Shown: piece after piece, positions 34,697-43,263 of the stretch
Layout: each line of letters starts with the position of its first letter
How positions within the stretch are numbered: the stretch's first letter is position 1
Assembly (NCBI RefSeq): GCF_029395475.1
Contig: NZ_CP113917.1
Span: forward strand, 2,191,025 to 2,255,024
Source of the DNA: Bifidobacterium sp. ESL0775
Lineage (GTDB): Bacteria; Actinomycetota; Actinomycetes; Actinomycetales; Bifidobacteriaceae
DNA length: 64,000 nucleotides
Direction of reading: 5' to 3'
Notes under the pieces: model-generated
The model's input: only the letters and a program-made list of their open reading frames with translations
Databases searched by the model: none
What the model was told of the DNA's origin: nothing
Translations under genes and position numbers: made by a program

Positions 34697-36883
34697 ATGG
34701 CTCTCAACGATACAGCGCTGAGCATGGACAACACCGTCGAAGACACCGGCTTCGACCCGGAGCACGACTATCATTCGCTCAACGCGATGCTCAATCTCTA
34801 CGACGAGAACGGCGACATCCAGTTCGACGCCGACAAGGAGGCCGAGCGCGCCTACATGACCACACACGTGGCCCGCAACACCAAGAAGTTCGCCTCCACC
34901 GCCGAGAGGCTCAAGTACCTGGAAGATAACCTGTATTACGATAAGGCCGTTTTCGACCAGTACACCCCCGAGTTCCTCGATTCCTTCTACCAGCACGTCG
35001 AGGACTTCGGCTTCGAGTTCGAGACCTTCCTCGGCGCTTTCAAGTTCTACCGTTCCTACGCGCTGAAGACTTTCGACGGCAAGGAATATCTCGAGGACTT
35101 CCCGCAGCGTTGCGCTGCCGTGGCACTCGAGCTGGCCGCCGGGGACGAGAAGCTCGCCGTCAAGTACGTCGACGAAATCCTTTCTGGACGCTTCCAGCCC
35201 GCCACCCCGACCTTCCTGAACCTGGGCAAGGCCCAGCGCGGCGAGCCTGTCTCCTGCTTCCTTGTGCGCATCGAGGACAACATGGAGTCCATCGCCCGCG
35301 GCATCAACTCCGCCCTGCAGCTTTCCAAGCGCGGCGGTGGTGTGGCCCTGCTGCTCACCAACCTGCGTGAGCAGGGCGCTCCAATCAAGCACATCGAGCA
35401 CCAGTCCAGCGGCGTCGTGCCAGTGATGAAGCTTCTCGAGGACTCCTTCTCCTACGCCAACCAGCTCGGTGCACGTCAGGGCGCGGGCGCGGTCTACCTG
35501 AACGCGCACCACCCCGACATCCTGCGCTTCCTCGATACCAAGCGCGAGAACGCCGACGAAAAGACGCGAATCAAGTCGCTGTCGCTCGGCGTGGTTATCC
35601 CCGACATCACCTTCGAGCTCGCCAAGCGCAAGGAGAAGATGGCCCTCTTCTCCCCCTACGACGTCGAGCGCGTCTACGGCAAGCCGTTCGCGGATATTTC
35701 CGTCACCGAAAAGTATGACGAAATGCTTAACGACGACCGCATCCACAAGACCTACATCGATGCCCGCGAGTTCTTCATGACCTTGGGCGAGGTGCAGTTC
35801 GAGTCCGGCTACCCCTACATCCTCTTCGAGGACACCGTCAACAAGGCCAACCCGATCGACGGCCGCGTCACGATGTCGAACCTCTGCTCCGAAATCCTGC
35901 AAGTGCAGGAAGCGTCCACCTATAACGACGACCTGAGCTACAAGCACGTCGGCAAGGACATCTCCTGCAACCTCGGCTCGCTCAACATCGCCAAGGCGAT
36001 GGACGGCGGCCTGGCCGACCCGGTGGAGACCGCGATTCGCGCGCTCACTTCCGTTTCCGAGCAAACCCACATCGACTCGGTGCCGTCCATCAAGCGCGGC
36101 AACGAAGAGGGCCACTCCATCGGCCTAGGACAGATGAACCTGCACGGCTTCCTCGCCCGCGAGCACATGTATTACGGTTCCGAAGAGGCGCTGGACTTCA
36201 CCGACATGTACTTCATGACCGTGGCCTACCACGCCTACAAGGCCTCCCACAAGCTGGCCGTCGAGCGCGGCCATGCCTTCGCGACCTTCGACAAGTCCGA
36301 TTACGCCAAACCGGCGGGCCAAGGCAACTACTTCGACAAGTACACCGACGGCCGCCGCTCGCTGGAGCCCAAGACCCATACGGTCAAGGACCTCTTCGAG
36401 CGCTTCGGCATCCACATCCCCACCGTCTCCGACTGGGAGGCGCTGCGCGACGAAATCCTGAAGGACGGCATTTACAACGAGTACCTGCAGGCCGTGCCGC
36501 CGACCGGCTCGATCTCCTACATCAACCACTCCACCTCCTCGATCCACCCGATCGCCTCGAAGATCGAGATCCGCAAGGAAGGCAAGGTCGGCCGCGTCTA
36601 CTACCCGGCGCCGTACATGACCAACGACAACCTCGAGTACTTCGAGGACGCCTACGAAATCGGCTGGAAGAAGATTGTGGACACCTACGCCGAGGCCACC
36701 CAGCACGTCGATCAGGGCCTTTCGCTGACCCTCTTCTTCCCCGCTGGCGTCACCACGCGTGAGCTCAACAAGGCGCAGATCTATGCCTGGCGCAAGGGCA
36801 TCAAGACCCTCTACTACATCCGCATCCGCCAGCAGGCGCTTGAGGGCACCGAAGTCGAGGGCTGCGTCAGCTGCATGCTCTAA
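34697..36883 (+). CDS. nrdE: Class Ib ribonucleoside-diphosphate reductase alpha subunit
   Basis: 728 residues with the class Ib features: no N-terminal ATP cone, [16 protein letters not shown] with the active-site Cys, NLCSEILQ (the Asn/Cys/Glu catalytic trio), the second active-site Cys in the C-terminal body and the C-terminal CVSCML redox pair. Follows nrdH and nrdI; RBS GAAAGGAACC. The partner nrdF is not downstream, where an unrelated membrane gene lies in opposite orientation after a strong hairpin. Confidence 0.97.
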   Translation: MALNDTALSMDNTVEDTGFDPEHDYHSLNAMLNLYDENGDIQFDADKEAERAYMTTHVARNTKKFASTAERLKYLEDNLYYDKAVFDQYTPEFLDSFYQHVEDFGFEFETFLGAFKFYRSYALKTFDGKEYLEDFPQRCAAVALELAAGDEKLAVKYVDEILSGRFQPATPTFLNLGKAQRGEPVSCFLVRIEDNMESIARGINSALQLSKRGGGVALLLTNLREQGAPIKHIEHQSSGVVPVMKLLEDSFSYANQLGARQGAGAVYLNAHHPDILRFLDTKRENADEKTRIKSLSLGVVIPDITFELAKRKEKMALFSPYDVERVYGKPFADISVTEKYDEMLNDDRIHKTYIDAREFFMTLGEVQFESGYPYILFEDTVNKANPIDGRVTMSNLCSEILQVQEASTYNDDLSYKHVGKDISCNLGSLNIAKAMDGGLADPVETAIRALTSVSEQTHIDSVPSIKRGNEEGHSIGLGQMNLHGFLAREHMYYGSEEALDFTDMYFMTVAYHAYKASHKLAVERGHAFATFDKSDYAKPAGQGNYFDKYTDGRRSLEPKTHTVKDLFERFGIHIPTVSDWEALRDEILKDGIYNEYLQAVPPTGSISYINHSTSSIHPIASKIEIRKEGKVGRVYYPAPYMTNDNLEYFEDAYEIGWKKIVDTYAEATQHVDQGLSLTLFFPAGVTTRELNKAQIYAWRKGIKTLYYIRIRQQALEGTEVEGCVSCML

Positions 36884-36923
36884 ATAACCTTGCCTCTTGA
36901 ATGAGGCAAATCAACGATCAATG

Positions 36924-36957
36924 GCGTCGGGCCCCCGTTTACTCGGGGGCCCGACGC
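36924..36957. terminator. Strong hairpin after nrdE
   Basis: GCGTCGGGCCCCCG and CGGGGGCCCGACGC pair perfectly over 14 bp around a 6-nt loop, 41 bp after the nrdE stop. No T-tract follows. Confidence 0.7.
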
Positions 36958-37100
36958 TAACCGACGCTATGATTTAAGAAAGGATTGGCCATATTCCCAA
37001 GAAGATGCGGTGATGGCTGAACAGCTCGATATTGACGATCGGCCACGATTGGGATTCCTGATTCTTCATGCCAAAATGTGCGGTAGTTAATCGCAGCAAA

Positions 37101-37166
37101 ACTTTTCATAGTATAAGTTGAACAGTCATCAATTCAATGGACTTTTCTAGTTATACTATGAAAAGT
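37101..37166. repeat. Inverted repeat ACTTTTCATAGTATAA
   Basis: Perfect 16-bp arms at 37101-37116 and 37151-37166. The right side is itself nearly palindromic: ACTTTTCTAGT (37141-37151) pairs with ACTATGAAAAGT apart from one missing A. It could be a regulator site array or a tiny palindromic element. Confidence 0.65.
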
Positions 37167-37189
37167 CGAGGTTCCAAAACCCAGCACCT

Positions 37190-38536
37190 TTACCCGCGGC
37201 CGGACCACTTGGGGTTGATGCTCATCGTCTGGAAACGCTGCTGCATCACGGCGTTGCCGAAATGCTCGCCGAAGAAACGGGCGACCGGCGATGTCTGCGG
37301 CAGGCCGGCGATGCGGCCGTACCAGCAATCGAACGCCATCAGAGTGACCACGATGTCAATCAGCATCAGCACCAACGCGACGGCGGTCAAGGCGTAGCGC
37401 CACTTCCACGGGATGAGGTTGATGAATTTCAGGATGCGCGGCAACAGTTCACGCAGCCAGATGAGCCCCGCCAAGCCCCAGAAAACCATGTACTTGCCGC
37501 TGGTCTTTCCGCCGAAAAGCGGCAGCCAATCGTTGGAATAATTCCAAGCGATGATGCCGAACGCCACCTGCATGAACCACGCGACAAAGGCCTCGAAACA
37601 GCCGCCGATAATCGCGCTGGCGAAGAAGACCAGAATCGCGTTGGCGTGCCACAGCCGGTTCAGGCACATCGTGAGCACCACGACGCCGAACCCATAAATC
37701 GGCGAGAACGGACCCCAGATGAGCCCCGCACGGTCCTGCCATTCGTTGAAGAAGATGAGATGGTAGATCTCCTCGACAATCAGCCCGCCGACGCAGCCGA
37801 TGACGAAAAGCCAGAACACGTTGAAAACATTGAGCTCGACGTAACCTTTGCCGCTTGGATCGCGGCCGAGCATGCCCGCGCCCTTCGCCTCGATGTACTC
37901 GTCATGCTCATCCATCCGCTTCAGCTTGCGCTGCACGGCACGTTCGCCAATGAGCGCCGGGTCGAGGGCGATGGCGAGCGCCACCAGAATCGCGATCTGG
38001 ATCACGGAAAGCCCGACACCCGGCCCAAGCCCTTGCAATGCCAGCGAAAGCATGCCCTGGGCCACCGTCACCGCCATCAGTCCGTATGACCACCGGGCCG
38101 CGTGCTTGCGCATGTCACGCAACAGCATCACGCCGAACACGATCAAAGACACCGCATTGACGAACGCGACCAAGGTCTGCGCGCAAGTCAGCAGGAACGT
38201 CAGGTCGAGCGGATCGACGCGCAGGCGGCCGATGAAGAATTCATGGATGCCATTGACGATCGAGTAACCGACATACGGCACACCCACCAGCCCAACCAGC
38301 AAAACCAGCACGCCATACACTCGGCCGATGACGGTCAGGTTCCGGGCGGCGTGGTCGGCGAGGTTTCGTGAGGCGTCAGTGACTCCAACGGCGGCACGGA
38401 CGGCCGAATGCACGACCGCGTCGGCGGCGGAGCTCGCGGCCTTGCCTAGAGCGCTCGTCGACGGTTTCGCGGTTGTTTCCGTATCGCCTGTAGCGAACGA
38501 CCCCGTCTGGTCTTCCGTATCGGGAGCAGTCCCCAT
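37190..38536 (-). CDS. Polytopic membrane protein, putative ABC-transporter type IV (CmpB-like)
   Basis: 448 residues from 38536 (GAAGAGGAGTGAGGCT upstream). After a 60-residue polar N-terminus come about ten membrane helices. The second half (VIGCVGGLIVEEIYH, then RAGLIWGPFSPIYGFGVVVL, then GGCFEAFVAWFMQVAFG) matches the PF06541 family, whose name implies a transporter but whose role is undefined. The first half may be a duplicated helical bundle. No ATPase partner nearby. Confidence 0.75.
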   Translation of the reverse strand: MGTAPDTEDQTGSFATGDTETTAKPSTSALGKAASSAADAVVHSAVRAAVGVTDASRNLADHAARNLTVIGRVYGVLVLLVGLVGVPYVGYSIVNGIHEFFIGRLRVDPLDLTFLLTCAQTLVAFVNAVSLIVFGVMLLRDMRKHAARWSYGLMAVTVAQGMLSLALQGLGPGVGLSVIQIAILVALAIALDPALIGERAVQRKLKRMDEHDEYIEAKGAGMLGRDPSGKGYVELNVFNVFWLFVIGCVGGLIVEEIYHLIFFNEWQDRAGLIWGPFSPIYGFGVVVLTMCLNRLWHANAILVFFASAIIGGCFEAFVAWFMQVAFGIIAWNYSNDWLPLFGGKTSGKYMVFWGLAGLIWLRELLPRILKFINLIPWKWRYALTAVALVLMLIDIVVTLMAFDCWYGRIAGLPQTSPVARFFGEHFGNAVMQQRFQTMSINPKWSGRG

Positions 38537-38848
38537 AGCCTCACTCCTCTTCACTTCGGCCCCGCAATTCCACACATTCCTTCAAGGCTACCCGCCACGA
38601 TGGCCGTCATCAAATTCGGTTTCAAGCAAAGGAATATAATTCAGCATTTTCATAAATCTTGTCCCATAAAACCGATACGTTTGAATTGGGGATATTTCAT
38701 ATATCACACCAAAGATGGCGTGACGTCATCGCGCATAACCAAAAACCGCGATCGTCGGGATCGCAGCCTACGCGAACAAATGAAAACCAAAATTAGACAA
38801 CTACATAGGAACAACCACTGTCCGACTAACGAACAATCAGGAAAATCA
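38537..38848. other. Divergent promoter region
   Basis: 312 bp between the CmpB-like gene and the surface-protein gene. AT-rich around 38630-38710; no further structure recognised. Confidence 0.4.
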
Positions 38849-40393
38849 ATGAAGACACGAAACGTAATAGCCACTGTGGCCGCCTCTCTGGCCGCTCTCG
38901 CCCTTGCCATAGTGCCGCAAACCGCGATGGCCGGCGAGCATCAGCCATTATTAGACACCGAGCAGATGCCAACCGCCCAGGTCTACTGTGACGCGAGCAA
39001 ACGCTCATTCGGCACCGACGCCTACTGGCAGTTGAGTTCGGACTGCTCGCAACTGCATCTTGGAAGCAGATACGAAGGGCGTATCGGCACCTTGCCCAAC
39101 ACGCGCCCGTGGTATTCCGTGAGATACTCGATCAAACAGGTAACGGTGGATACGCCGCTCAAAGCCCATGCCGACTCGACCAAGATGTTCTTCGACATGC
39201 CCTATCTGACCAGCATCGACCTCACCGGTTTAGACACCAGCGATGCGACCAACATGAATCAGATGTTCTATAAGAACCCGTCACTTGGCAGCATCGTTCT
39301 TGGCGATCAATTCGACACCAGCAACGTCACCGACATGAGCTATATGTTCGCTTCGGACTCCACACTCCAGAATCTTGATTTGGGGCAAAAATTCAACACC
39401 TCGAACGTCACGAACATGAACCACATGTTCGGAGGAATGAAAAGCTTGGCATCAATCAACATGGGTCCCTCGTTCACAACGGGCAACGCGTTCACGATGG
39501 CCTCCATGTTCCAAGGCGACTCCGCATTGAAACGACTCGACCTTTCCGGCTTCGATACAGGCAAAATCACCAGCGACGACAGAATAGACAATATGTTTGA
39601 AGGGTGCACCAATCTGCGCTTCGTCCGAGTCGGAGCCAACGCGGCATTCAGAAGCGCGGCCAACACGCCTTCCGCAAACTGGAAAAGCCAGGACGGTAAT
39701 TGGACAGGTGATCCAGCCCTTGGTTTCGGGCAGGATTCGCCCAGCACCACTTGGTACGGCAAGGCTGGGGTTTCCGTGAGTTTCAGCGCCAATGGGGCGC
39801 AGGGCAACGTCCCTGCGACGATGACACGCGACGCTTGGCCGGGCACCTCCGCAGAATTCGAGATGCCGGGCCAGGGTGAAATGACCAAGGAAAACCATAC
39901 CTGGGCGGGTTGGGCACACGACGAGGGCGCCAACGAACCGCATTATCTCGCCGGTTCCATACTCTCCCTGGACGATGATGACGACTCCAACAACGACACG
40001 ACGATGCACGCGATCTGGCAACGTACAGGCGGTGAGAATGGGACCACCGAACCTGGCGAAGGCGGGACGGAGCCGGGCGAGGGAGAAACCGAAGGTGGCG
40101 AAGGCGAAACCGACACGGATGAGGACGCACTTGAACCGGAGGATGAGGAATTGGAACCGATCGTCGCCGAGGGACTACGGCCCGGAACCCCTGGTCTGCC
40201 CGCATCCGCGGTCTTTCTGCAAGAGCGCGGGGCAACAGCCGCTGCTGGCCAGCAACAAGCGGAAGACGCGCAGCGACAAGGCGACTTGGCTCGCACTGGC
40301 TCGTCTGCTCTGAACCTAGCCATCGTCGCGGCCACTATGGCTCTTGCCGGCTTGGCTATATTCCTGCGTCGATCCTCAATTCGCATCAAATGA
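38849..40393 (+). CDS. DUF285-repeat surface protein with LAxTG sortase signal
   Basis: 514 residues from 38849; the upstream extension lacks a signal peptide. The signal peptide (NVIATVAASLAALALAIVPQ, cut near AMA) is followed by a unique N-terminal region and about five DUF285 units (for example LDTSDATNMNQMFYKNPSL) from about residue 100 to 260. Then come an InlB-type repeat (WAGWAHDEG), an acidic Glu/Gly linker, and LARTG with hydrophobic helix and RRSSIRIK tail. LAxTG-type sorting signals are used by bifidobacterial sortases. It is a smaller paralogue of the adhesin at 22583-26039 and is in frame. Confidence 0.85.
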   Translation: MKTRNVIATVAASLAALALAIVPQTAMAGEHQPLLDTEQMPTAQVYCDASKRSFGTDAYWQLSSDCSQLHLGSRYEGRIGTLPNTRPWYSVRYSIKQVTVDTPLKAHADSTKMFFDMPYLTSIDLTGLDTSDATNMNQMFYKNPSLGSIVLGDQFDTSNVTDMSYMFASDSTLQNLDLGQKFNTSNVTNMNHMFGGMKSLASINMGPSFTTGNAFTMASMFQGDSALKRLDLSGFDTGKITSDDRIDNMFEGCTNLRFVRVGANAAFRSAANTPSANWKSQDGNWTGDPALGFGQDSPSTTWYGKAGVSVSFSANGAQGNVPATMTRDAWPGTSAEFEMPGQGEMTKENHTWAGWAHDEGANEPHYLAGSILSLDDDDDSNNDTTMHAIWQRTGGENGTTEPGEGGTEPGEGETEGGEGETDTDEDALEPEDEELEPIVAEGLRPGTPGLPASAVFLQERGATAAAGQQQAEDAQRQGDLARTGSSALNLAIVAATMALAGLAIFLRRSSIRIK

Positions 40394-40425
40394 TCTAAGA
40401 AGCCATCACATTAAAAATGCGCGCG

Positions 40426-40463
40426 ACACGGCGGGATACGGCAATGACCGTATTCCGCCGTGT
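40426..40463. terminator. Terminator hairpin after surface protein
   Basis: ACACGGCGGGATACGG and CCGTATTCCGCCGTGT form a 16-bp stem with one G-T pair, 32 bp after the stop. Confidence 0.75.
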
Positions 40464-40662
40464 TCATATTCCACGGACGCCTCGCGCCCGCCACGAAATG
40501 ATCCAATCCGTTAAACCATCAAATATATTCGCTTTGAACAGAACATTTAAGGCATCAAATATGGTGTTACAGCGGGGATAATAATGAATGCAAGCGGAAA
40601 AACCACAGGCCGGTCGGACGTTTTGGTTTTCATCCGACAACACAAGCTTTAAGGAGCCCATT

Positions 40663-43263
40663 ATGAGCAATGTGATGGCCATCGTGCGACGCGACATCGT
40701 GCGGCTGTTGCGCGTGCCCGCGGCCTGGGTCGTCCTGTTCGGGCTCGTGTTCATCCCGCCGCTTTACGCGTGGTTCAACATCGCGGGTTTCTGGAACCCG
40801 TACGGCAACACGAACGGCATCGAAGTAATCGTGGTCAACAACGACCGCGGCACCGATTCCAAAACCATCGGCAAGATGAACATGGGCGAGCAGATTGTGC
40901 GCCAGCTCAAAGGCAACGACAAGCTTGGCTGGAAATTCGCTGACCAGGACGCGGCCATGCAACGCGTCGAATCCGGAGCAAGCTACGCCTCCATCATCAT
41001 TCCAAAGGATTTCAGCGACCGTGTGGCGGGAGTGATCGAGGGGCATAGCAAACGCCCGACGCTCGAGTATTACGTCAATGAAAAGGCGAACGCGCTGGCC
41101 AGCCGCATGACGGACACCGGCGCCTCGACGGTCGACAGCCAGGTCAACGAGACCTTCGTCTCCACGGTGAGCAAGGTCGTTTCCGGCATCGTCAACAAAA
41201 CCGACGACGACATCAACACCAAAGCCGACACCGCCACGGCCGACACCCTCGCCGACCTTAACAAAGCAGAGCAGTCCGTCGCCGATATCCGCGGCGACAT
41301 CGCGGACCTGACGGCGACGCTCAACGGTGTTCCCGACAAAACCAAAGCCGCACGGGGCACGCTTGACAAAACGCAAAAAGCCGGAGCGCGGGCATACAAG
41401 CAGCTAAACGACGCCTCAACGGCGATCACGAACACACAAAGCACCCTCAACGACTTCACCAACAACGCCAGCGGTACGCTCGACCAAATCGCGAACCTGC
41501 TCTCGCAGGCAAGCTCGCAATCCAATGTCGCCATCAACTCCATCGCCGCCGGACTGACCAAAGCCAACGGAGACGTGGGCTCGGGACTTTCAACAGCCCA
41601 GCAGATCAACACGGACACCAGCAGCCTCATCAGCCGCCTGGAGGCGGCGGGCATCCCCGGCAGTTCCGGCGCCATCAATGACCTCAAAACGCAGAACCAG
41701 CGTCTTGGCGACTCGATCACGGCCCTGAATGACCTCAATTCCAGCAAGAACCTTGGTTCGACGGTTTCCAGCACCGTTTCGGCGGCCAACGGCATCAACA
41801 CTTCCACGCAAACCGCGCTCGGCAACGCCGCGAGCGCGCGGAAATCCATCACCACAGGCGCGCTTCCGCAACTCAACAACGGTTTGAACGGCCTTTCAAC
41901 GGTGGCCGCGACATCCTCGGCCAACCTCGTCTCGCAAGGCTCGCTGGTCACGCAATCCACCCTCGTCTTGAACCAGCTGGACCAGGCTTCCGCCACCGCC
42001 GCCAAAGCGCTCGTAGGCACCGACAAAGGCCTGGCGAATCTGCAAAACCATCTGGCGACGCTCACCACCGACATCACCGCGCTTTCCAGCTCATCGGCTC
42101 TCGGCAGCTCAGGCATACTGGCGAAATCCGTGGGTGGCAACGGCAAGCTTGATGCGGCGAAAATCGCGGATTTCATGCTCTCGCCCACCGTCCTCGACAC
42201 GAAAGTCGTCTATCCGGTGAGCACCTACGGCTCCGGCATGGCGCCACTGTTCACCAACCTGACGCTCTGGGTCGGCGCGTTCATGCTGGTCGTCCTGATG
42301 AAGCTGGAGGTGGACGACGAGGGGCTGGAAACCGAGCCGACACCCGGGCAGCGTTACTGGGGACGATGGATCGTTTTCGCGCTGATCGCCTCTCTGCAGG
42401 CCATCGTCACTGTGCTGGGCGAGCTGGTTATCGGCGTGCAATGTCACAATGTGCCAATTTTCATCATTACCACAATACTGGCCTCAATGGTCTACGTGAG
42501 CATCACCTACGCGCTGTCGGCCTCGTTCCTGCACGTCGGCAAGGCGCTGTGCGTCGCGCTGGTCATCATCCAAATCCCGGGCTCGTCTGGCCTCTACCCC
42601 ATCGAGATGATGCCGAAATTCTTCCGTGACATGTACCCCTTCTTCCCGTTCACCTACTCCATCAACGCGTTGCGCGAGACCATCGCCGGCTTCTACCATG
42701 CGGATTGGTTCGTCAACATGGGCAGGCTCATGGTTTTCGCGGTCCTGTTCTTTATCCTGGGGTTGGTGGTCAAACCGCGCATGGGCAACCTGCAGCGCTT
42801 GGTCGACCGCCAGCTCAAGGCCAGCGACATCATCTCCAGCGAACCGGCGCTGCACAAAACCCGCGAATACCCGATCTCGCAAGCTTTGAACATGCTGGCC
42901 GACAAAGAGGAATACCGTGCCGGCATCGAGGAACGCGCACGGAGATTCGCCCTGCTCTATCCGAAACTGATGCGCGGCGCGCTGGCTTTCGGCATCGCCG
43001 TCCCTGCCATCATGGCCATCACGTTCTCGCTGACCACCGGCACCAAGGTCATCGCGTTGGCGGCATGGGTCATCTGGTTCCTCGCCATCATCATTTTCCT
43101 GGTCACCGTCGAGTCCATCCGCGACAGCCTCGCCCGGCAAGTGCGCCTTGGCAATCTTGAGGACGACGTGGTACGCACCTTGCTATACGAACGTCAACGA
43201 CCACGCAAAAAGGCGAAGACCAAGATACCGCAAACCGACACGGAAGGAGGCGACCAGCAATGA
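40663..43263 (+). CDS. YhgE/Pip-family membrane protein 1
   Basis: 866 residues starting MSNVMAIVRRDIVRLLRVP (AAGGAGCCCATT upstream). One N-terminal helix (VVLFGLVFIPPLYAWFNI) and the GFWNPYGN motif open a roughly 550-residue extracellular region rich in Ala/Ser/Thr/Asn/Gln that is predicted coiled coil. The C-terminus has five or six helices (LWVGAFMLVVLM, then SITYALSASFLHVGKAL). The family includes phage-infection protein Pip and EsaA-like type VII components. Overlaps the next gene by ATGA, so the two proteins are made together and may form a complex. Confidence 0.85.
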   Translation: MSNVMAIVRRDIVRLLRVPAAWVVLFGLVFIPPLYAWFNIAGFWNPYGNTNGIEVIVVNNDRGTDSKTIGKMNMGEQIVRQLKGNDKLGWKFADQDAAMQRVESGASYASIIIPKDFSDRVAGVIEGHSKRPTLEYYVNEKANALASRMTDTGASTVDSQVNETFVSTVSKVVSGIVNKTDDDINTKADTATADTLADLNKAEQSVADIRGDIADLTATLNGVPDKTKAARGTLDKTQKAGARAYKQLNDASTAITNTQSTLNDFTNNASGTLDQIANLLSQASSQSNVAINSIAAGLTKANGDVGSGLSTAQQINTDTSSLISRLEAAGIPGSSGAINDLKTQNQRLGDSITALNDLNSSKNLGSTVSSTVSAANGINTSTQTALGNAASARKSITTGALPQLNNGLNGLSTVAATSSANLVSQGSLVTQSTLVLNQLDQASATAAKALVGTDKGLANLQNHLATLTTDITALSSSSALGSSGILAKSVGGNGKLDAAKIADFMLSPTVLDTKVVYPVSTYGSGMAPLFTNLTLWVGAFMLVVLMKLEVDDEGLETEPTPGQRYWGRWIVFALIASLQAIVTVLGELVIGVQCHNVPIFIITTILASMVYVSITYALSASFLHVGKALCVALVIIQIPGSSGLYPIEMMPKFFRDMYPFFPFTYSINALRETIAGFYHADWFVNMGRLMVFAVLFFILGLVVKPRMGNLQRLVDRQLKASDIISSEPALHKTREYPISQALNMLADKEEYRAGIEERARRFALLYPKLMRGALAFGIAVPAIMAITFSLTTGTKVIALAAWVIWFLAIIIFLVTVESIRDSLARQVRLGNLEDDVVRTLLYERQRPRKKAKTKIPQTDTEGGDQQ

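Larger units (their letters stand above)
36884..37189. other. Intergenic region after nrdE
   Basis: No gene and no nrdF remnant seen. Holds the nrdE hairpin (36924-36957) and the inverted repeat at 37101-37166. Confidence 0.6.

Noticed and set aside
34667..36115. 482-codon open frame antisense to nrdE
   Set aside because: Low-complexity Val/Gly/Leu-rich shadow of a strongly conserved gene.
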